Source of the DNA: Halopseudomonas pelagia
GTDB lineage: Bacteria > Pseudomonadota > Gammaproteobacteria > Pseudomonadales > Pseudomonadaceae
NCBI RefSeq assembly: GCF_009497895.1
Contig: NZ_CP033116.1
Span: 2,976,001 to 3,040,000 of the forward strand
Length of the DNA: 64,000 nt
Direction: 5' to 3'
Below are positions 1 through 9,814 of this stretch, one piece after another. The position numbers and the translations under genes were made by a program. The notes below the pieces were generated by a model, which ran no database searches, was not told the DNA's origin, and worked only from the letters and a program-made list of their open reading frames with translations. Position 1 is the stretch's first letter. Each line of letters begins with the position of its first letter.

Positions 1-107
1 GCGCAATTCTAGGCATCATGCGCCCCGCTGTCAAAACTATTTGCAGTTTAATCCCAACAGCGCGCGCCGGGGTTAGAATGCCCCTTCACACTCTTCAGGC
101 CTATAGC

Positions 108-686
108 ATGCTGCCCATTGTACTTGCCTCAAGTTCACCCTACAGGCGCGCCCTGCTCGAGCGACTAGGGCTGCCTTTCAAATGGGCGGCGCCGGAGGTG
201 GACGAAACAGCGCAGCCCGGTGAAAGCGCTGCAGCGCTGACCCTGCGCTTAGCGCAAGCGAAAGCACTGGCATTGGTCGAGCGCTATCCACAGCACCTGA
301 TAATCGGCTCGGATCAGGTGCTGTTGCTCAATGGCGTTGCGGTGAGCAAACCCGGCACTCATGAGGCTGCCCGCGAACAACTATCAGCTTGTAGCGGCAA
401 GACCCTGACATTTCACACCTCACTGTGCCTGCTGAACAGCCTGAGCGGTGAGAGCCAATCCGTGGTCGAGCCCTTCGAGGTAGTCTTCAGGACGTTGAAT
501 GCCGAGCGCATCGAGCGTTATCTATGCAAGGAACAGCCTTACGACTGTGCTGGCAGTTTCAAAATGGAGGGACTGGGGATCACGCTGTTTCACGCCCTGC
601 GCGGGGATGACCCCAACAGCCTGATCGGGCTTCCGCTGATCAGGCTGTGTGACATGCTTATAAAAGAAGGAATCGATTTACCCTGA
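108..686 (+). CDS. maf: Maf/YceF-type nucleotide pyrophosphatase
   Basis: Maf-family pyrophosphatase that hydrolyses nucleoside triphosphates; the YceF subgroup is known to prefer m7GTP and is thought to clean up modified nucleotides in the cytoplasm. The protein opens with the family signature LASSSPYRRALL, followed by the E-V-D-E motif (about residue 30) and IGSDQV. An upstream in-frame ATG at 18 would add 30 residues with no family similarity, so I start at the ATG at 108, giving 192 residues, the usual YceF length. It points away from the leftward sppA-HAD-rluC genes, whose end lies 11 bases downstream. The family assignment is firm; the exact substrate is inferred from sequence resemblance to YceF. 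Confidence 0.9.
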   Translation: MLPIVLASSSPYRRALLERLGLPFKWAAPEVDETAQPGESAAALTLRLAQAKALALVERYPQHLIIGSDQVLLLNGVAVSKPGTHEAAREQLSACSGKTLTFHTSLCLLNSLSGESQSVVEPFEVVFRTLNAERIERYLCKEQPYDCAGSFKMEGLGITLFHALRGDDPNSLIGLPLIRLCDMLIKEGIDLP

Positions 687-697
687 GCGCTAGCGCC

Positions 698-1711
698 TCA
701 GCGCAGCACCGGGGCACTCAAACCCAGGTGCGTTGCCAGGGTATTACCGATGCTGGTACCCAACTGACGCGAGAAGCGCTGGAAGGGAGATTCGCGATGG
801 GTGAAATCAACCACCTCTTCAGCACCGATGACGTCCCGTGCTACCGCCGACGTGCTGGACAAACCATCAACCAGACCCAGTTCTACCGCCTGCTCGCCTG
901 ACCATACCAGGCCACTGAACATATCCGGATGCTCCTTGAGACGATCACCCCGGCCAGCTTTTACCTGCTCGATAAATTGCTGGTGGGTGGTCTGCAGAAC
1001 GTCCTGCCAGAACGCCCGCTCTTCCGGCTTCTCTGGCTGGAAGGGATCGAGAAACGCCTTATGCTCGCCGGCAGTGTAAGTACGGCGTTCGATACCCAGC
1101 TTATCCAAGGTCTCGACGAAACCGAAACCGGCGGCGGTGACACCGATCGAACCCACCAGACTGGCTTTGTCCGCGTAAATTTCATCTGCGGCCGCGGCAA
1201 TATAGTAAGCACCTGACGCGCCCAGATCGGTAATCACCGCATAAAGCTTCTTGTCTGGATACAGCCCACGCAGGCGCTTGATCTCGTCATATACGTAACC
1301 TGACTGTACCGGACTGCCACCCGGGCTGTTGATGCGCAGAATCACACCGCGAGTATTTTCGTCTTCGAACGCGCTGCGCAGGCTGGTAACCAGATTGTCT
1401 GCACTGGCTTCCTGCTGATCAGCAATCAGCCCGCGCAATTCGATTACCGCGGTGTGTGGCTCACCGACTGAACCAGCCCCTTCCATCGAAGAAAAATCCG
1501 AAAACAGCATGATCGCGCCAAACAGATAAACAAAGGTCAGCGTTTTGAAGAAAATACCCCAGCGGCGCGAACGACGCTGCTCCTGCACCGAAGCCAGCAA
1601 ACCTTTCTCCAGCAACTCCCAGGCTTTTCTGTCTTCACGACTTTTCAACGCCGCCGCCCGAGTTTGCTCAGGATCCAGCTGAGGACCTTCGGTCCACTTA
1701 TCCGATGACAT
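698..1711 (-). CDS. sppA: SppA-like signal peptide peptidase (S49 family)
   Basis: Membrane-anchored serine protease of family S49 (short, SppA 36K/SohB type, 337 residues), thought to degrade cleaved signal peptides and membrane protein fragments. One membrane segment spans about residues 52-71 after a charged cytoplasmic N-terminus. The nucleophile is Ser166 in GASGAYY, and Lys218 in GEHKAFLDP lies 52 residues later, the usual spacing of the Ser-Lys dyad; NSPGGSP at about 128-134 is the oxyanion-hole loop. It is the last gene of a tightly packed leftward set rluC-HAD-sppA (3 bases after the HAD gene), so co-transcription is likely. The family is certain; whether it acts as SppA or SohB in the cell is not. 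Confidence 0.88.
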   Translation of the reverse strand: MSSDKWTEGPQLDPEQTRAAALKSREDRKAWELLEKGLLASVQEQRRSRRWGIFFKTLTFVYLFGAIMLFSDFSSMEGAGSVGEPHTAVIELRGLIADQQEASADNLVTSLRSAFEDENTRGVILRINSPGGSPVQSGYVYDEIKRLRGLYPDKKLYAVITDLGASGAYYIAAAADEIYADKASLVGSIGVTAAGFGFVETLDKLGIERRTYTAGEHKAFLDPFQPEKPEERAFWQDVLQTTHQQFIEQVKAGRGDRLKEHPDMFSGLVWSGEQAVELGLVDGLSSTSAVARDVIGAEEVVDFTHRESPFQRFSRQLGTSIGNTLATHLGLSAPVLR

Positions 1712-1714
1712 GCT

Positions 1715-2422
1715 CTAACCTCTGCTTACGGGAATACTGATTGTCTTACTGACGGGTGCCGAGTTCACCGGCGACAGAATCCAGCTACGGAACTCGCTAA
1801 AAGCATCAATACAATGCTCCGGCTGGCTTTGCAACAGGTGCTCCCGCGACTGCGCGCCATAGCTCACGGCGATAGCGCGCACCCGCGCATTGTGAGCCAT
1901 GCGGATGTCGTACTCGCTGTCACCCAGCATTACGGCATTGGTGGCCGGGGTTTCCAGGCGATTGAGGATTTCTTCCAGCATCCTTGGATGCGGCTTGCTC
2001 AGGCTTTCATCGGCGCAACGAGTAGCATCGAAAAAATTCGTCAGATCATGTGACTTGAGCACTCGATCCAGCCCCCGGCGACTCTTGCCGGTAGCCACTG
2101 CCAACTTGTAACCGGATTGACGCAGCTCAGCCAGGGTATCCAGCACACCGTCGAACAGCGGCGAGGGTGTTTGTTCCTGAGCAACGAAATACTGGCTATA
2201 GGCTTCGGTCAGACGCCGGGTTAAAGACGGGTCGTCTATATCGGGAAACAACACCGCCACCGCTTCGGGCAAACCCAGGCCAATAATGTCCCGCACCTGC
2301 TGCTCGGCGGGCAAAGGCACACCAATCAGTTCGGCGGCGCCACGCATGCACTCGACAATGCGCGAGATGGAATCGGACAGCGTGCCATCCCAATCAAAAA
2401 TAACCGTTCGGATTTCACGCAT
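1715..2422 (-). CDS. HAD-superfamily hydrolase (phosphoglycolate phosphatase-like)
   Basis: Haloacid dehalogenase-type phosphatase of 235 residues. Motif I is [10 protein letters not shown] with catalytic Asp10 and Asp12; motif II is the Thr in VATGKSRRG; the conserved Lys sits in SKPHPRML; motif III is MLGDSEYD. The helical cap inserted after motif I is of the Gph/beta-phosphoglucomutase type (subfamily IA). Its start overlaps the end of rluC by 8 bases, so translation is probably coupled, an arrangement also seen in other pseudomonads. The real substrate is unknown; phosphoglycolate or another small sugar phosphate is a family-level guess. Confidence 0.85.
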   Translation of the reverse strand: MREIRTVIFDWDGTLSDSISRIVECMRGAAELIGVPLPAEQQVRDIIGLGLPEAVAVLFPDIDDPSLTRRLTEAYSQYFVAQEQTPSPLFDGVLDTLAELRQSGYKLAVATGKSRRGLDRVLKSHDLTNFFDATRCADESLSKPHPRMLEEILNRLETPATNAVMLGDSEYDIRMAHNARVRAIAVSYGAQSREHLLQSQPEHCIDAFSEFRSWILSPVNSAPVSKTISIPVSRG

Positions 2423-3374
2423 GATCTAGCTTTCTCAAGGTTTCGTCCCACATCCGGCCCGGCTCCGCGGCTATTTCCAGACGCGTACCATCAGGCAACT
2501 CGGTCGTCAGCGATGCTGCATGCAAGAACAGGCGCTTGCCGCCCATTTCACGAATCTGCTGGGAGAAGTCATCATCGCCGTATTTGGGGTCACCCGCTAT
2601 CGGATGCCCCGCGTGCCGCGCATGCACCCGTATCTGATGCGTACGCCCGGTAATAGGCCGAGCTTCGACCAGCGTGGCGAAATCGCCGAAGCGCTTGACC
2701 ACACTGAACTCGGTCAGGGACTCCTTACCCTCCGGATTGACTTCGACCATCCGCTCGCCGGAGCGCAGGTTGTTCTTCTGTAGCGGCGCGTGCACGCGTT
2801 TGGTGGTAGCGGGCCAGTGCCCACGCACCAGTGCCAGATACCGCTTGCGTACCCCATCACCGCGCAACGCTGCGTGCAGATGCCGCAGCATGCTGCGCTT
2901 TTTCGCAATCATCAGGCAGCCGGAGGTATCCCGATCCAGGCGGTGTACCAGCTCAAGTTGCGGACAATCCGGACGCAGCTGACGCATGGCTTCGATGACG
3001 CCAAAATTCAGCCCACTGCCACCGTGCACAGCCAGGCCGGCTGGCTTGTTGACCACAATCAGGCCTTTATCTTCATAGACAATATTGCTTTCCAGCGCCT
3101 GCAAAATGCCCTGCCCGACCAACACCGGCTCATTTGGCTCTGGCAGTCTGACCGGCGGGATACGCACGTTATCGCCGGCCTGAAGCCGGTATTCAGGCTT
3201 GATCCGGCCTTTATTAACGCGCACCTCGCCCTTGCGCAAAATGCGGTAGACGAAGGTGCGCGGAGCACCCTTGAGACGGGTCAGCAGATAGTTGTCGATA
3301 CGTTGACCGGCCTGGTCTTCGGTAATCAGATCAATCTGGACTTTGGGAGGCATATCGGAGGTGCTTGTATTCAT
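2415..3374 (-). CDS. rluC: 23S rRNA pseudouridine synthase RluC
   Basis: RluA-family pseudouridine synthase; RluC makes pseudouridine at three positions of 23S rRNA (955, 2504, 2580 in E. coli). An S4 RNA-binding domain covers about residues 20-80 ([21 protein letters not shown]), followed by the catalytic domain with HRLDRDTSG, where Asp147 is the nucleophile, and GRTHQIRVH near the C-terminus. An in-frame codon at 3410 would add 12 residues; I chose the ATG at 3374 ([10 protein letters not shown]), which matches the usual start relative to the AGQRIDN motif. It lies divergent to rne, as in other Pseudomonas genomes, and leads a leftward operon with the HAD and sppA-like genes. RluD is excluded mainly by context and the strongly RluC-like N-terminus. 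Confidence 0.92.
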   Translation of the reverse strand: MNTSTSDMPPKVQIDLITEDQAGQRIDNYLLTRLKGAPRTFVYRILRKGEVRVNKGRIKPEYRLQAGDNVRIPPVRLPEPNEPVLVGQGILQALESNIVYEDKGLIVVNKPAGLAVHGGSGLNFGVIEAMRQLRPDCPQLELVHRLDRDTSGCLMIAKKRSMLRHLHAALRGDGVRKRYLALVRGHWPATTKRVHAPLQKNNLRSGERMVEVNPEGKESLTEFSVVKRFGDFATLVEARPITGRTHQIRVHARHAGHPIAGDPKYGDDDFSQQIREMGGKRLFLHAASLTTELPDGTRLEIAAEPGRMWDETLRKLDHA

Positions 3375-3562
3375 CCGCGCATGATACATTTTTTCTTGCA
3401 ATTGAAGCACTTAAAAAATGCTGTTATATTCGGACGAGCTGCGTAACAGGCAGCCGGGGATACCGCTAGCGCAAGATGATGCCGCAGCCCCCAGAAACAC
3501 CGATATAGAGGCCTCGCCAGGCTATTATAGATTTTGCCAGGCGGCCTTATTGATCGACACAC

Positions 3563-4047
3563 TGGTTGCCATGTGGCAGCCAGAATATAAACCCGCTCCC
3601 CGCAAGACGATGAGCGGCACCCGATTAAGATGGGTATGTGTTAGGTGGAGATGCACAGCTTCAGGATCATGTGACGAGCGTCGATACGTGCTTTATGTGT
3701 CCCCGTTCCCAGTCCGGCTGATTCCTCCCGAAGGAACCTTTGAACACGCCAGCAGGTGATCTGATCCTCTGCCGGTGGTAAAGCACAATTCGACGCCGGC
3801 ATTTCTGGTTCGAGTTATTCACCAGGTCGCGCTGTGACAGGATCACGCCAGCCCGTCTTTGAAGGTTCTCTGAAATAGTTTCTCTGTACTCGCCGTAGAC
3901 AGATGCCGTTATCACCGCCCTGGCTGTGATAATCACTCTGAACAAGGGCAAGGTTGGCCCAAGCAGAAACACGCCTGACACCTGACATAAGAGTCGCAGG
4001 TGCCGTCATTGTGTAATCCGGGAGCACTGGAAACACAACGGTACTTC
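3563..4047 (+). promoter_or_regulatory. Candidate rne promoter and long 5' leader
   Basis: The 670 bases between rluC and rne hold no convincing gene. A possible promoter is TGGTTG (3563-3568), 17 bases, TATAAA (3586-3591), which would give a leader of roughly 450 bases. Within it are hairpins: TTATCAC/GTGATAA (3909-3915 with 3926-3932) and CACCTG/CAGGTG (3979-3984 with 3997-4002). Long structured rne leaders mediate autoregulation by RNase E in enterics, and I recall a pseudomonad-specific rne leader motif; whether this is that motif is inference. There is no strong ribosome binding site directly before the rne ATG. Confidence 0.4.
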
Positions 4048-7000
4048 ATGAAAAGAATGCTGATCAACGCAACTCAACCCGAAGAGTTGCGCGTCGCCCT
4101 GGTAGATGGCCAGCGCCTGTACGATCTGGATATTGAATCCGGAGCCCGTGAACAGAAGAAAGCCAACATCTATAAAGGCCGGATCACCCGGGTCGAGCCT
4201 AGCCTCGAAGCCGCTTTCGTCGACTTCGGTTCTGATCGTCACGGCTTTCTCCCCCTCAAGGAAATCTCCCGCGAATACTTCTCCAAGCAGCCCGAAGGCC
4301 GCGTCAACATCAAGGAAGTACTGCGCGAAGGCCAGGAAGTCATTGTCCAGGTAGACAAGGAAGAACGTGGCAACAAGGGCGCCGCCCTGACCACCTTCAT
4401 CAGTCTGGCTGGCCGCTACCTGGTGCTGATGCCAAACAACCCCCGTGCCGGTGGTATCTCCCGCCGCATCGAAGGCGATGAGCGCAACGATCTGCGCGAA
4501 GCCATCAACAGCCTGAACGTGCCCGCCGATATGGGCATGATCGTGCGTACTGCCGGCCTGGGCCGCAGCGCCGAAGAACTGCAATGGGATCTGGATTACC
4601 TGCTGCAACTCTGGGGCGCGATCAAAGGCGCCTCCACCGAGCGCCCCTCCCCGTTCCTGATCTATCAGGAAAGCAACGTGATCATCCGTGCGATCCGCGA
4701 CTACCTGCGCCAGGACATCGGCGAAGTGCTGATCGACAGTGAAACGGTCAAGGAAGAAGCACTGAACTTCATCAGCCAGGTCATGCCGCAGTACGCGAGC
4801 AAGGTCAAACTGTATGAAGACACTGTCCCTTTGTTCAACCGTTTCCAGATCGAAAGCCAGATCGAAACCGCCTTCGAGCGCGAAGTGAAATTGCCCTCCG
4901 GCGGCTCCATCGTCATCGATCACACGGAAGCTCTGGTATCAGTCGACATCAACTCCTCGCGCGCCACCAAGGGTAGCGATATCGAGGAAACTGCGTTGCA
5001 GACCAACCTGGAAGCGGCTGAAGAAATCGCCCGCCAGCTGCGCCTGCGTGATATCGGTGGCCTGATCGTCATCGACTTTATCGACATGACCCCGGCGAAG
5101 AATCAGCGCGCCGTTGAAGAACGCGTCAAGGAAAGCCTCGAAGCCGACCGTGCCCGTGTTCAGGTTGGCCGCATCTCGCGTTTTGGCCTGCTGGAAATGT
5201 CGCGTCAGCGTCTGCGTCCGTCCCTGGGTGAAACCAGCGGTATCGTCTGCCCACGCTGTAACGGTCGCGGCACCATCCGCGACGTTGAATCCCTGTCGCT
5301 CTCCGTGTTGCGCCTGATTGAAGAGGAAGCGCTCAAGGAGCGTACCGCTGAAGTGCGCGCACACGTGCCGATCGCCGTGGCTACCTTCCTGCTCAACGAG
5401 AAGCGTGATGCGCTGGCCAAGACCGAAGAGCGTACCAAGGTCCGCCTGCTGATCCTGCCCAGCGAACACATGGAAACGCCTCACTTTGACGTACAGCGCC
5501 TGCGTGATGATCACGAGTCGGTCCTGAACGGCGAAACCAGCTACACCATGAGCAGTGACATCGTTGCTGAAGAACCAACGCCAGTCAGCCAGACCAAAGC
5601 CATTGTCCGTCAGGAAGCAGCGGTCAAGACCATTGCCCCTTCACGCCCTGCACCCTCCCCGGTAGCCGCAGCAACCCAGGCAATCCAGGAAGCCCAGCCG
5701 GGCATCTTCAAAGGTCTGATCAAGTCCCTGGTCAGCCTGTTTGCCACCGATGAGCAGCCCGCGGAAGAAACCAAGCCGGCGAAGTCGGAAGCTCGCCCGG
5801 CTGCACGTGACAACAAACGCAACGATGAGCGTCGCAATGGCCGCAACCGTCGCCCGCGCAACGAGCGCAGTGATCGCCCAGAACGCGCTGAAAAGCCCGA
5901 GCGCAGCGAGCGGGCTGAAAAGCCTGAACGTGCCGAGCGCCCCGAGCGCAAGCCGCAGGCGCCGCGTAACGAGCCGCAGGCCGAGAAGCGTGATCAGCAG
6001 CCTGCTGCCGCCGCCGCAGCAATCGATAGCAGCGCATCTAGCGAGGCGCCAACCACCCGTCGCCGTCGCCGCGCTCCTAGCGACGCCAGCACTGACACGC
6101 GTCCGGTCAATCAGGAAAGCAACAGCGCCGCACCTGCTGAACGCCGCCCTCGTCGAAACGAGGAGAAGCTGGAGAACGAAGAGGTCGATCTGGATCAGGT
6201 AGATCAGCCCGTTGCCGAGGAAGGCACTGAGGGCGATCGTCCGAAGCGTCGTTCACGTAATAGCCAGCGCCGCCGTAACAATCGTCGCAGCCGTGTGAAT
6301 CAGGATGAAACCCAAAGCGTCGATGGCGAGCAGAGCAGCCAGCAAAATGCTGACCAGCAGTCCACCGTGGCTGCCGAGCAAGATGCCCAGCCGAGTATCC
6401 AGGAAGGTGCGGCGCAATCAGGCTCTGAGCCGAGCAAGATTGCTGCAGCTGCAGTGTCTGCGACCGCAGCATTGCCTGAACACGATACCGAGCAACAGCC
6501 AATTGAAGCCTCGGCCCGCGCTGACGTCAGTGACATCAGTGCTCCGGTTGAAGCCGGGCTGACACAGGCTGCCGTTGAGCTGGAAGCGTCTATCGAGCAT
6601 GCCGTTGAAGCCTTCAGCCACTCGCAGCCCAGCGAGCAGCAAGACGAAGCGAGCATAGCGGAATCTGCATCCGAGCCCAGCACAGCGTCAGCGGACACCA
6701 CCGATACGCCAGAGACGACTGAGACTCTGACGCCGGTCATTCAGTCCGTAAACGAAACCACTACCGAGCCTACCAAGGTCGAAACACCTGTCGCTGAGTC
6801 AGTGCAGGCCGAGCCTGAAGCGACCGTGGAAGCACCCGTCGAATCTGCGCCGGAACCGGTGGTAGAAGCGACGCCTGAACCGGTCGCCGAGCCTGCTCCG
6901 GAGCCAGTTCCTGCGGTAACAGAAAGCGGTCGTGCCTATAACGATCCTCGGGAAATTCGCCGCCGCCAGCTGGAAGCCAAGCGACTTGCCGAACAGGCAG

Positions 7001-7290
7001 AAGCATCTGCGCCAGCGCAAGAAGCTGTCACAGCGCCGGAGCCCGTTGCGCAACCGGCTGTCGAGCAGGAAGCGGCAGCAGAGCCACAGCAGTCGACCGT
7101 CGAGACTGACGTTGCCGACGTGCAGGAGCCAGCGCCGCGCGCCAACTCCATGTCCGAACAGGCTGCGTTGGCCATCGAGCCTGAGGACACGTCTACTGAA
7201 GACGAGAAATCGGCCGAAGCAGCGCAGGACGAAAGCGAAAGCGAAAGCAAAGCTGACAACGCTGACGAAGACGACAAGAACCCTCGCTAA
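4048..7290 (+). CDS. rne: Ribonuclease E
   Basis: Endoribonuclease that initiates mRNA decay, processes rRNA and tRNA and scaffolds the degradosome at the inner membrane. The ATG at 4048 ([10 protein letters not shown]) is chosen over one at 4000 because it is the family's invariant start; the product is 1080 residues. The N-terminal catalytic half has the S1 domain (about 35-125), the DNase I-like domain with metal-binding Asp300 (VSVDINSS) and Asp343 (VIDFIDM), and the Zn-link CPRC at 401-404, all shifted by 3 from E. coli. The C-terminal half (from about 520) is low complexity: an Arg-rich stretch with PER/AER repeats (about 600-650), acidic and Pro/Ala/Glu-rich linkers, and an [10 protein letters not shown] segment near 970, a short motif conserved in pseudomonad RNase E and thought to bind partners. 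A hairpin terminator follows directly. Confidence 0.97.
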   Translation: MKRMLINATQPEELRVALVDGQRLYDLDIESGAREQKKANIYKGRITRVEPSLEAAFVDFGSDRHGFLPLKEISREYFSKQPEGRVNIKEVLREGQEVIVQVDKEERGNKGAALTTFISLAGRYLVLMPNNPRAGGISRRIEGDERNDLREAINSLNVPADMGMIVRTAGLGRSAEELQWDLDYLLQLWGAIKGASTERPSPFLIYQESNVIIRAIRDYLRQDIGEVLIDSETVKEEALNFISQVMPQYASKVKLYEDTVPLFNRFQIESQIETAFEREVKLPSGGSIVIDHTEALVSVDINSSRATKGSDIEETALQTNLEAAEEIARQLRLRDIGGLIVIDFIDMTPAKNQRAVEERVKESLEADRARVQVGRISRFGLLEMSRQRLRPSLGETSGIVCPRCNGRGTIRDVESLSLSVLRLIEEEALKERTAEVRAHVPIAVATFLLNEKRDALAKTEERTKVRLLILPSEHMETPHFDVQRLRDDHESVLNGETSYTMSSDIVAEEPTPVSQTKAIVRQEAAVKTIAPSRPAPSPVAAATQAIQEAQPGIFKGLIKSLVSLFATDEQPAEETKPAKSEARPAARDNKRNDERRNGRNRRPRNERSDRPERAEKPERSERAEKPERAERPERKPQAPRNEPQAEKRDQQPAAAAAAIDSSASSEAPTTRRRRRAPSDASTDTRPVNQESNSAAPAERRPRRNEEKLENEEVDLDQVDQPVAEEGTEGDRPKRRSRNSQRRRNNRRSRVNQDETQSVDGEQSSQQNADQQSTVAAEQDAQPSIQEGAAQSGSEPSKIAAAAVSATAALPEHDTEQQPIEASARADVSDISAPVEAGLTQAAVELEASIEHAVEAFSHSQPSEQQDEASIAESASEPSTASADTTDTPETTETLTPVIQSVNETTTEPTKVETPVAESVQAEPEATVEAPVESAPEPVVEATPEPVAEPAPEPVPAVTESGRAYNDPREIRRRQLEAKRLAEQAEASAPAQEAVTAPEPVAQPAVEQEAAAEPQQSTVETDVADVQEPAPRANSMSEQAALAIEPEDTSTEDEKSAEAAQDESESESKADNADEDDKNPR

Positions 7291-7303
7291 CGGGGTTCAA
7301 GAC

Positions 7304-7336
7304 AAAAAAAGGGGATGCTTCGGCATCCCCTTTTTT
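7304..7336. terminator. Bidirectional rho-independent terminator between rne and murB
   Basis: Perfect 8-bp stem GGGGATGC / GCATCCCC (7311-7318, 7323-7330) with a TTCG tetraloop, flanked by seven A on the left and six T on the right, so it can stop both the rightward rne and the leftward murB transcript. Confidence 0.95.
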
Positions 7337-7358
7337 ATGGCGTTGCGTTATTCTCAGA

Positions 7359-8378
7359 TCAACCAATCCGCTGCGGTTCCATCTCCAGTTCCAGGCCGAA
7401 CCGGGCAAGTATGTCCTGCCGTACCCGGTCCGCCAGGGCCAGTATTTCAGCGCCCCTGGCTGCGGCCAGATTCACCAGCACCAGCGCCTGCTCGCTATGC
7501 ACACCAACACTGCCTTGCTGATAGCCTTTCCATCCAGCCTTCTCGATCAGCCAGCCCGCAGCCACCTTGAACTGGCCATCAGGCTGTGGGTAGTGCGGCA
7601 ATTGCGGATGCTCCACCAGCAATTGCTGCAACTTGGCAGCCGATACCAGCGGGTTCTTGAAAAAACTCCCCGCGTTACCCAGGCGCGCGGGATCCGGCAG
7701 CTTGCTGCTACGGATCTGACAGACCAGCTCGCTGACGACCCGAGCATCAGGGCGTTGCAGTCCGGTGGACTGCCAGGCAGCTGCCAATGGTGCATATTCG
7801 ATCTTTAACTGCGGCCGCAGCGACAGGCGCAAACGTACCCGCAGAATGACATAGCGCCCTGCCGCTTGTTTGAATAACGAATCGCGGTAGGCGAAGCGGC
7901 AGTCAGCCAAGGTGAAACGGGTCACCTGACCACTTTCACGATCCAGCGCATCCAGGCTTTCAAAGCTATCCTTGAGCTCGACGCCATAGGCACCAATATT
8001 CTGCACCGGCGCGGCGCCCATCGTGCCGGGAATCAGCGACAGATTCTCCAGACCGGACAGACCCTGATCCAGGGTCCAGTTGACCAGCGCATGCCAGTTC
8101 TCCCCTGCCTCACCTTCGACAACGACCTCAGAGCTGTTGCGCGCGATGACACGGCGGCCGCGGGTGCGCATGGCGATCACCAGACCATCCACGGGGCCAG
8201 ACAGCACTACGTTACTGCCACCGCCGAGCAGGGTCACCGGCCAGTTGTGCGTACTGGCCAATGCCAGCGCCGCGCGCAGGTCGGTTTCAGTTTCCACGCA
8301 GATCAGTCGACGCGCCTTTTCGCTGATGCCGAAGCTATTGAACGCACGCAGATCGGCATGTTCGGCAATCGTCAGCAT
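7359..8378 (-). CDS. murB: UDP-N-acetylenolpyruvoylglucosamine reductase
   Basis: FAD enzyme that reduces UDP-GlcNAc-enolpyruvate to UDP-MurNAc with NADPH, the second committed step of peptidoglycan precursor synthesis in the cytoplasm. The FAD-binding motif LGGGSN is at 51-56, PGTMGAAPVQNIGAYG at 117-132, the type I loop Tyr in YRDSLF near 164, and the proton-donor Ser238 in GNAGSFFKNP. At 339 residues it has the E. coli-like type I length. It is the last gene of a leftward series: its ATG lies one base after the stop of the phosphatase gene, an arrangement that favours coupled translation. Confidence 0.96.
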   Translation of the reverse strand: MLTIAEHADLRAFNSFGISEKARRLICVETETDLRAALALASTHNWPVTLLGGGSNVVLSGPVDGLVIAMRTRGRRVIARNSSEVVVEGEAGENWHALVNWTLDQGLSGLENLSLIPGTMGAAPVQNIGAYGVELKDSFESLDALDRESGQVTRFTLADCRFAYRDSLFKQAAGRYVILRVRLRLSLRPQLKIEYAPLAAAWQSTGLQRPDARVVSELVCQIRSSKLPDPARLGNAGSFFKNPLVSAAKLQQLLVEHPQLPHYPQPDGQFKVAAGWLIEKAGWKGYQQGSVGVHSEQALVLVNLAAARGAEILALADRVRQDILARFGLELEMEPQRIG

Positions 8379-8842
8379 GAGCTTCGAGCCAGATTTTCCA
8401 GCAATCCGCGGCTCGCCGCTTCGAGCATATCGAGCACCTGCTCAAAACCGGCTTCGCCACCAAAATACGGATCCGGCACTTCCCGGGGCCAATCCGGGGC
8501 ATAGTCCATCAGTAAACCGACGTGCGCGCGCGTGTTGGCAGGAGCTCGCGCAAGCAGGTTATCCAGGTTGCTTTGATCCATGGCGAGAATCAGATCAAAA
8601 TTTTCGAAGTCCTCGTCGGCCACTGCCCGCGCACGCTGCATGCGCAAATCGTAGCCGCGCTTCAAGGCTGCGGCAGTGGCGCGCTGGTCTGGCGGCTCGC
8701 CGGTGTGATAACCACCGGTGCCGGCAGAGTCGATACTGACTTCATGCTGCAAGGCGCTAGCCTGCAACTGGCTGGCAAAAACACCCTGCGCCGTCGGCGA
8801 ACGACAGATGTTGCCCAGGCAAACGAACAGCACGCGAGTCAT
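8372..8842 (-). CDS. Low-molecular-weight protein tyrosine phosphatase
   Basis: Cysteine phosphatase of the LMW-PTP family (156 residues). The P-loop CLGNICRS begins at Cys8, with Arg14 completing C-X5-R, and the general acid lies in the late DPYFGG motif. I start at the ATG at 8842 ([10 protein letters not shown]) rather than an upstream codon at 8995, because the extra 51 residues would overlap kdsB and show no family similarity. It shares a 4-base ATGA overlap with kdsB upstream and nearly touches murB downstream, so it is part of this envelope operon. Targets are unknown; enzymes of this family often act on Tyr kinases of polysaccharide export, but none is nearby. Confidence 0.9.
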   Translation of the reverse strand: MTRVLFVCLGNICRSPTAQGVFASQLQASALQHEVSIDSAGTGGYHTGEPPDQRATAAALKRGYDLRMQRARAVADEDFENFDLILAMDQSNLDNLLARAPANTRAHVGLLMDYAPDWPREVPDPYFGGEAGFEQVLDMLEAASRGLLENLARSSC

Positions 8843-9597
8843 ACCGCCCCCAGCAGCGCCCGAACGCGATCCAGATCCGCCTGGGTATCCACTCCCGCCG
8901 GGGGCACTTCGCAGGCATCGGCTACCTGAATGCGGCAGCCGAACCACAGCGCGCGCAACTGCTCCAGGGACTCGGCCTGCTCCAGCGGGCTGCACGGCCA
9001 GGTGACATAATCATGTAGAAAGCTGACTTTATAGGCGTAGAGGCCAATGTGCCGACGGAATGGCAGATCCGCAGGCAGTTGTTTCGGCTCCTTGGCAAAG
9101 GCGTCCCGGCACCAGGGCATGGGCGCACGGCTGAAATACAAGGCGTAGCCCTGGTGATCGGTCACCAGCTTGACCACATTCGGATTGAACAGACTCTGCA
9201 GATCCTCAAGCGGCTCGGCCAGGGTCGCCATACTGGCCTCAGGGTGGGTCAGCAGGTTTGCCGCCACCTGATTGATCAGTGCAGGCGGGATCAGCGGCTC
9301 GTCACCCTGGACGTTGACCACGCAGGCGCCGGGCTCCAGGCCCAGGTGCGTGACCACCTCCTGCAGACGATCAGTCCCCGAGGGGTGGTCAGCGCGGGTC
9401 AGCACCACCTTGGCATCGAACGTCGCGCAGGCATCGGCAATACGCTGGTCGTCAGTTGCAATAGTGACGCTGGCGGCGTCGCTCTTGCACGCCTGCTCCC
9501 AGACATGCTGAATCATCGGCTTGCCAGCGATGTCCAACAGCGGCTTGCCGGGCAAGCGTGTAGATGCAAAACGGGCGGGAATAATGACGTGGAACAT
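8839..9597 (-). CDS. kdsB: 3-deoxy-manno-octulosonate cytidylyltransferase
   Basis: Activates KDO with CTP to CMP-KDO for lipopolysaccharide inner-core synthesis in the cytoplasm. The nucleotide-binding start [20 protein letters not shown] is diagnostic, followed by [10 protein letters not shown] (about residues 98-107) and the sugar-binding HIGLYAYK. Its 252 residues match the family length. It sits between the Trm112-like gene (2-base gap upstream) and the phosphatase gene (4-base overlap downstream), with lpxK further upstream: two LPS-assembly enzymes in one transcription unit. Confidence 0.97.
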   Translation of the reverse strand: MFHVIIPARFASTRLPGKPLLDIAGKPMIQHVWEQACKSDAASVTIATDDQRIADACATFDAKVVLTRADHPSGTDRLQEVVTHLGLEPGACVVNVQGDEPLIPPALINQVAANLLTHPEASMATLAEPLEDLQSLFNPNVVKLVTDHQGYALYFSRAPMPWCRDAFAKEPKQLPADLPFRRHIGLYAYKVSFLHDYVTWPCSPLEQAESLEQLRALWFGCRIQVADACEVPPAGVDTQADLDRVRALLGAV

Positions 9598-9599
9598 CT

Positions 9600-9785
9600 T
9601 CAGCGGTCCAACCGCTCGTCAGCGTCCAGCGCTCGCGTTTCATTTTCCAGCATCACCGGAATACCGTCGCGCACGGGAAAAGCCAGGCCATCAGCCCGGC
9701 ACCAGAGCTCGGTCTTGTCGGCATTTTGGACCAGAGGTCCTTTGCACAGAGGGCATGCAAGAATATCAAGCAGTTTGGGATCCAT
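9600..9785 (-). CDS. Trm112/YcaR-family small protein
   Basis: A 61-residue protein of the Trm112-like (YcaR, UPF0434) family, which in bacteria is conserved next to lpxK and kdsB; its role is not settled, though Trm112 proteins activate methyltransferases in eukaryotes. Visible are [18 protein letters not shown] with one CPLC knuckle (the second metal-binding pair of eukaryotic Trm112 is reduced here to a lone Cys in [19 protein letters not shown]). The ATG at 9785 is preceded by AGGAG with 8 bases of spacing; a longer frame from 9845 would overlap the lpxK coding end and lacks such a site. Confidence 0.9.
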   Translation of the reverse strand: MDPKLLDILACPLCKGPLVQNADKTELWCRADGLAFPVRDGIPVMLENETRALDADERLDR

Positions 9786-9814
9786 CGGATGACTCCTGAA
9801 AACGAATGGGAACC

